In this document: one piece after another, positions 61,189-64,000 of the stretch
Numbering within the stretch: position 1 is the first letter of the stretch
How the letters are laid out: every line of letters starts with the position of its first letter
DNA from: an uncultured Aquimarina sp.
Lineage (GTDB): Bacteria > Bacteroidota > Bacteroidia > Flavobacteriales > Flavobacteriaceae
NCBI RefSeq assembly: GCF_947495315.1
Contig: NZ_CANLYD010000005.1
Coordinates: 347,868-411,867, forward strand
Reading direction: 5' to 3'
DNA length: 64,000 nt
Program-made: the position numbers and the translations under genes
The notes under the pieces: generated by a model
What the model saw: only the letters and a program-made list of their open reading frames with translations
The model's database searches: none
Told to the model about the DNA's origin: nothing

Positions 61189-62265
61189 TTAGCCTCTTCC
61201 TCCGCGACTTCTTCCGCCACGGCTACCACCTGATCTTGATCCGCTACTACGACTAGAGCTACGACTTCTGATAGCGCCGCCAGAACTTCTACTTCTGCTG
61301 GAGCCCGAATAACTTCTTGTCCCAGAACTGCTCCTTGATCTACTATTACTGTTTATTCTTGTGCCACTTCTACTAGAAGAACCGGATCTTGAACGGGAGT
61401 ATGTACTATTGCTTCGGGATCTTGTTCCATTTGAGTAAGAGGAAGACCTTGTTCTTCTATTATTGTCAGCAGATATTCTTCTTCTATTATTGTAAGAACT
61501 TCGGTCATTATATGAACTACCGCGAGATCTGTTGTTGCTATACGCTCTAGATCTGCTGTTGTAGGTGCCGCGATTTCTGTAATTACTGGCATATGCATTT
61601 CTATAGCCTCTATTTCTGAAACCTCGATTATATGCAATTTGATTTCTTCCATAAAATCCAAAACCATTGTTGTAATAAGGAGGACACCAAAAACCACCAC
61701 CATACCAGTAGGGATTTCCCCATCCAAAGCCAGCATTCCAGCCCCAGTTATTCCAGCCTAAGCCAAATCCAGGACCCCAACCGGCGTTCCATCCCCAGTT
61801 GTTCCATCCCCAACCGGCATTCCATCCCCAGCCAATGCCAGGTCCCCAGGCATTCCAACCCCAGTTATTCCAGCCATTATCAATAATAGTTATGGAAACT
61901 TCATCGCTATTACTTCCCCAGGCAGGTTGCCCACCTTCATAATTTTGAGCAATGCCTGTAGTGTCAGATGGATTGTAATTTTCACTAGAGTAAGAATCTA
62001 CATCCGTAAAAATAGCGTCCTGTTCTATAACATTATCAATCTGAGCTGATTTTTCTGAGAAATAATTAGAGTAATAATTAGACGTTGTCCCTGTTTCTGT
62101 TCTAGTGGGTTGAGGTTCATAATTTCTTTGGCTTCTTGCTTCACCGTAAATGCCATCATCATAAGATACATAGTCATATGAACCACAAGATGTCAACATA
62201 AGTAGAGAGGCTGTGAGAAAAATCCCAACAGCTCCTTTTTTTTGAAAATAAATTTTAAGTCGCAT
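61189..62265 (-). CDS. Low-complexity lipoprotein (WGW and RS repeats)
   Basis: 358 residues. Lipoprotein signal (LTASLLMLTSC, Cys ~27). Residues ~130-195 are a Trp/Gly/Asn repeat (WNNWGWNAGWGPGFG and similar, 15-20 Trp), then residues ~230-358 are almost only Arg, Ser, Gly, Asn and Tyr (RSRSGSSSRSG and similar). The C-terminus reads GGRSRGGRG. The charge pattern (neutral aromatic block, then strongly basic) suggests aggregation or polysaccharide/nucleic-acid binding at the cell surface. Similar proteins occur in flavobacteria but no function is known. Confidence 0.75.
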   Translation of the reverse strand: MRLKIYFQKKGAVGIFLTASLLMLTSCGSYDYVSYDDGIYGEARSQRNYEPQPTRTETGTTSNYYSNYFSEKSAQIDNVIEQDAIFTDVDSYSSENYNPSDTTGIAQNYEGGQPAWGSNSDEVSITIIDNGWNNWGWNAWGPGIGWGWNAGWGWNNWGWNAGWGPGFGLGWNNWGWNAGFGWGNPYWYGGGFWCPPYYNNGFGFYGRNQIAYNRGFRNRGYRNAYASNYRNRGTYNSRSRAYSNNRSRGSSYNDRSSYNNRRRISADNNRRTRSSSYSNGTRSRSNSTYSRSRSGSSSRSGTRINSNSRSRSSSGTRSYSGSSRSRSSGGAIRSRSSSRSSGSRSGGSRGGRSRGGRG

Positions 62266-62279
62266 ATCTCCTTATTTTA

Positions 62280-62310
62280 TTGTTGAACAATACAAATTTA
62301 GTTAGTTTTG
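62280..62310 (+). promoter_or_regulatory. proS promoter
   Basis: TTG at 62280-62282, a 20-base spacer, and TAGTTTTG at 62303-62310 form a full Bacteroidota promoter. AGTTAG and CTAACT (62300-62305, 62313-62318) around the -7 box form a small dyad. The ATG lies at 62365. Confidence 0.7.
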
Positions 62311-62364
62311 CGCTAACTATTTTTTATTTAACAAAGTCACAACATTTGTGCCAAATAGCAGGTT

Positions 62365-63843
62365 ATGAGCAAAAATCTAACGAAACGTAGTGAGGATTAT
62401 TCTAAATGGTATAATGAACTGGTTGTAAAGGCTGATTTAGCCGAGAATTCAGCAGTAAGAGGGTGTATGGTAATTAAACCCTATGGATATGCAATTTGGG
62501 AGAAAATGCAGGCCGAATTAGATCGAAAATTTAAGGAAACAGGTCATCAAAACGCATATTTTCCTTTATTTGTTCCTAAAAGTCTGTTTGAAGCCGAAGA
62601 AAAAAATGCGGAAGGCTTTGCAAAAGAATGTGCAGTAGTAACTCATTATAGATTAAAAACAGATCCAGAGGATTCCTCAAAATTAGTTGTTGACCCAAAG
62701 GCTAAGTTAGAGGAAGAGCTAATTGTTCGTCCTACTTCTGAGGCAATTATTTGGAATACTTATAAGGGTTGGGTTCAGTCATATAGAGATTTACCTATTT
62801 TAATAAACCAATGGGCGAATGTGGTGAGATGGGAGATGAGAACGCGTTTGTTTTTAAGAACTGCTGAGTTTTTATGGCAAGAAGGTCATACAGCTCATGA
62901 AACAAGACAAGAAGCGATTGCAGAAACCGAACAAATGAATAATGTGTATGCTGATTTTGTAGAAAATTTCATGGCTATTCCTGTTGTAAAAGGAAGAAAA
63001 ACAGAAAGCGAACGTTTTGCGGGAGCAGAAGATACATATTGTATAGAGGCATTGATGCAAGATGGTAAAGCGTTACAAGCAGGGACATCACACTTTTTGG
63101 GACAGAATTTTGCAAAAGCATTTGATGTGAAATTCACTTCTAAAGAAGGAAAACTTGATTATGTTTGGGCTACATCTTGGGGGGTGTCAACCAGATTGAT
63201 GGGAGCGTTGATTATGACGCACAGTGATGATAATGGATTAGTTTTACCTCCTAGTCTTGCTCCGATACAAGTTGTTATTGTTCCGATATACAAAGGTGAA
63301 GAACAATTGAGTCAAATTTCTGAAGTGGCCAATGAGTTGGTCAGTGATTTAAAAGCAAAAGGAATCTCTGTGAAGTTTGATAATAGAGATACATATAGAC
63401 CAGGAGCTAAGTTTGCGCAATATGAATTACAAGGGGTTCCGTTACGAATAGCAATTGGTCCTAAGGATTTGGAAAAAGGAACAGTAGAACTAGCACGTCG
63501 GGATACTTTATCAAAACAATTTGTAAATAAAGACGAAGTTGTACGTACTATCGAGTCTTTACTTGTTGAAATACAGGAGAGTTTACACAAGAAAGCTACG
63601 GAGTATAGAGATAATCACATCACGGAAGTTTCTTCTTTTGATGAATTTAAGGATGTTTTAGAGAATAAAGGAGGCTTTATATCAGCTCATTGGGATGGTA
63701 CTGTGGAAACTGAGCAAAAGATAAAAGAATTGACTAAAGCAACTATACGCTGTATCCCTTTTGATGCTAAAGAAGAAAATGGGAGCTGTGTGTACAGTGG
63801 TAAACCTTCTAAAGTGAGGGTGTTATTTGCTAAAGCATATTAA
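62365..63843 (+). CDS. proS: Prolyl-tRNA synthetase (ProS, short type)
   Basis: 492 residues, the short archaeal/eukaryote-like ProS without an editing insertion. Class II motifs: [57 protein letters not shown] (motif 2), and [27 protein letters not shown] (motif 3 region). The anticodon-binding and zinc-binding-like C-terminal domains follow. It charges tRNA-Pro. It is the last protein gene before tRNA-Glu. Confidence 0.96.
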   Translation: MSKNLTKRSEDYSKWYNELVVKADLAENSAVRGCMVIKPYGYAIWEKMQAELDRKFKETGHQNAYFPLFVPKSLFEAEEKNAEGFAKECAVVTHYRLKTDPEDSSKLVVDPKAKLEEELIVRPTSEAIIWNTYKGWVQSYRDLPILINQWANVVRWEMRTRLFLRTAEFLWQEGHTAHETRQEAIAETEQMNNVYADFVENFMAIPVVKGRKTESERFAGAEDTYCIEALMQDGKALQAGTSHFLGQNFAKAFDVKFTSKEGKLDYVWATSWGVSTRLMGALIMTHSDDNGLVLPPSLAPIQVVIVPIYKGEEQLSQISEVANELVSDLKAKGISVKFDNRDTYRPGAKFAQYELQGVPLRIAIGPKDLEKGTVELARRDTLSKQFVNKDEVVRTIESLLVEIQESLHKKATEYRDNHITEVSSFDEFKDVLENKGGFISAHWDGTVETEQKIKELTKATIRCIPFDAKEENGSCVYSGKPSKVRVLFAKAY

Positions 63844-63868
63844 GTTTTAGAAAAAAATAAAATAACTC

Positions 63869-63898
63869 TTGCGCCATTAAAAAATAGTTGTATTTTTG
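63869..63898 (+). promoter_or_regulatory. tRNA-Glu promoter
   Basis: TTG at 63869-63871, a 19-base spacer and TATTTTTG at 63891-63898 match the sigma-ABfr-type consensus exactly. The tRNA begins 26 bases later. This is the cleanest promoter in the window. Confidence 0.85.
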
Positions 63899-63923
63899 CA
63901 TCCGCAATTAGACAAACAACTAT

Positions 63924-63995
63924 GGCCCGTTCGTCTATCGGCTAGGACGCATGGTTTTCATCCATGTAAGAGGGGTTCGATTCCCCTACGGGCTA
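63924..63995 (+). tRNA. tRNA-Glu (anticodon TTC)
   Basis: A 72-base cloverleaf: acceptor GGCCCGT/ACGGGCT with a terminal G-U pair, D arm GTC...GAC, anticodon stem CATGG/CCATG with loop TTTTCAT giving TTC, T arm AGGGG/CCCCT with loop TTCGATT, discriminator A. CCA is not encoded. It probably starts a longer tRNA cluster beyond the window edge. Confidence 0.95.
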
Positions 63996-64000
63996 CGAAT

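Noticed and set aside
61353..61736. 127-codon minus-strand ORF inside the low-complexity lipoprotein
   Set aside because: It is a frame-shifted reading of the RS/WG repeat DNA; the annotated frame has the lipobox and a consistent repeat pattern.

Overview
The window is low-GC DNA from a member of the Bacteroidota, most likely a marine Flavobacteriaceae bacterium. An Aquimarina-like genus is a guess from gene content, not proven. The evidence is repeated TAnnTTTG -7 promoter boxes with few Shine-Dalgarno sequences, T9SS cargo proteins with type A and type B C-terminal domains, a Bacteroidota-style curli (csg) operon, glutamine synthetase III, and BlaR1 proteins carrying TonB-plug-like tails. 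No rRNA, CRISPR array, insertion sequence, integrase or phage module was seen.

Bases 1-24,600 form a dense supra-operonic cluster of stress, envelope and osmoprotection genes. It has two paralogous AraC/PchR-like regulators, a PA2169/DUF2383 protein and a detached half of one, two DUF2945 proteins, a YqaE/Pmp3 peptide, an AI-2E-type exporter, three MscS channels, an FMN reductase, DUF2254 and DUF2652 proteins, Dps, a DUF6327/holin-like/YtxH operon, pyruvate oxidase, two DoxX proteins, a DJ-1/PfpI protein, HPF, an FNT channel, CorA, a DUF3124 lipoprotein, a universal stress protein and a CPA2 antiporter. The cluster ends close to the 3' side of a tRNA-Arg(ACG) gene at 25.2 kb. It is rich in gene debris: a topoisomerase IB tail, a Rho_N-domain remnant with a stop codon, a frameshifted LapA-like protein and a frameshifted antiporter.

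Bases 25-37.6 kb hold an SPFH protein, an adenine phosphoribosyltransferase gene interrupted by one TGA codon, a secreted BlaR1-tail-like protein, an M57 metalloprotease lipoprotein, a blaI-blaR1 pair behind three phased operator-like dyads, a Ca2+/Na+ antiporter, and divergent genes for type II and type III glutamine synthetases.

Bases 37.7-43.9 kb are a complete curli-type amyloid operon: CsgA-like, CsgB-like, a protein that looks like a CsgH-CsgE fusion, CsgF, a CsgG with an added outer-membrane barrel, and a TolB-propeller lipoprotein. The order suggests one unit for making, chaperoning and exporting extracellular amyloid, with a hairpin after csgA that could set subunit ratio.

Bases 44-64 kb are mostly housekeeping: purM, msrA, prfA, lgt, yidD, cysS, folE, proS and tRNA-Glu. 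Between them lie T9SS cargo proteins (one FG-GAP, two type B adhesin-like), a FadL-type porin and a very low-complexity lipoprotein. Two copies of a MITE-like element with inverted ends sit at 2.7-2.9 kb and 45.8-45.9 kb.
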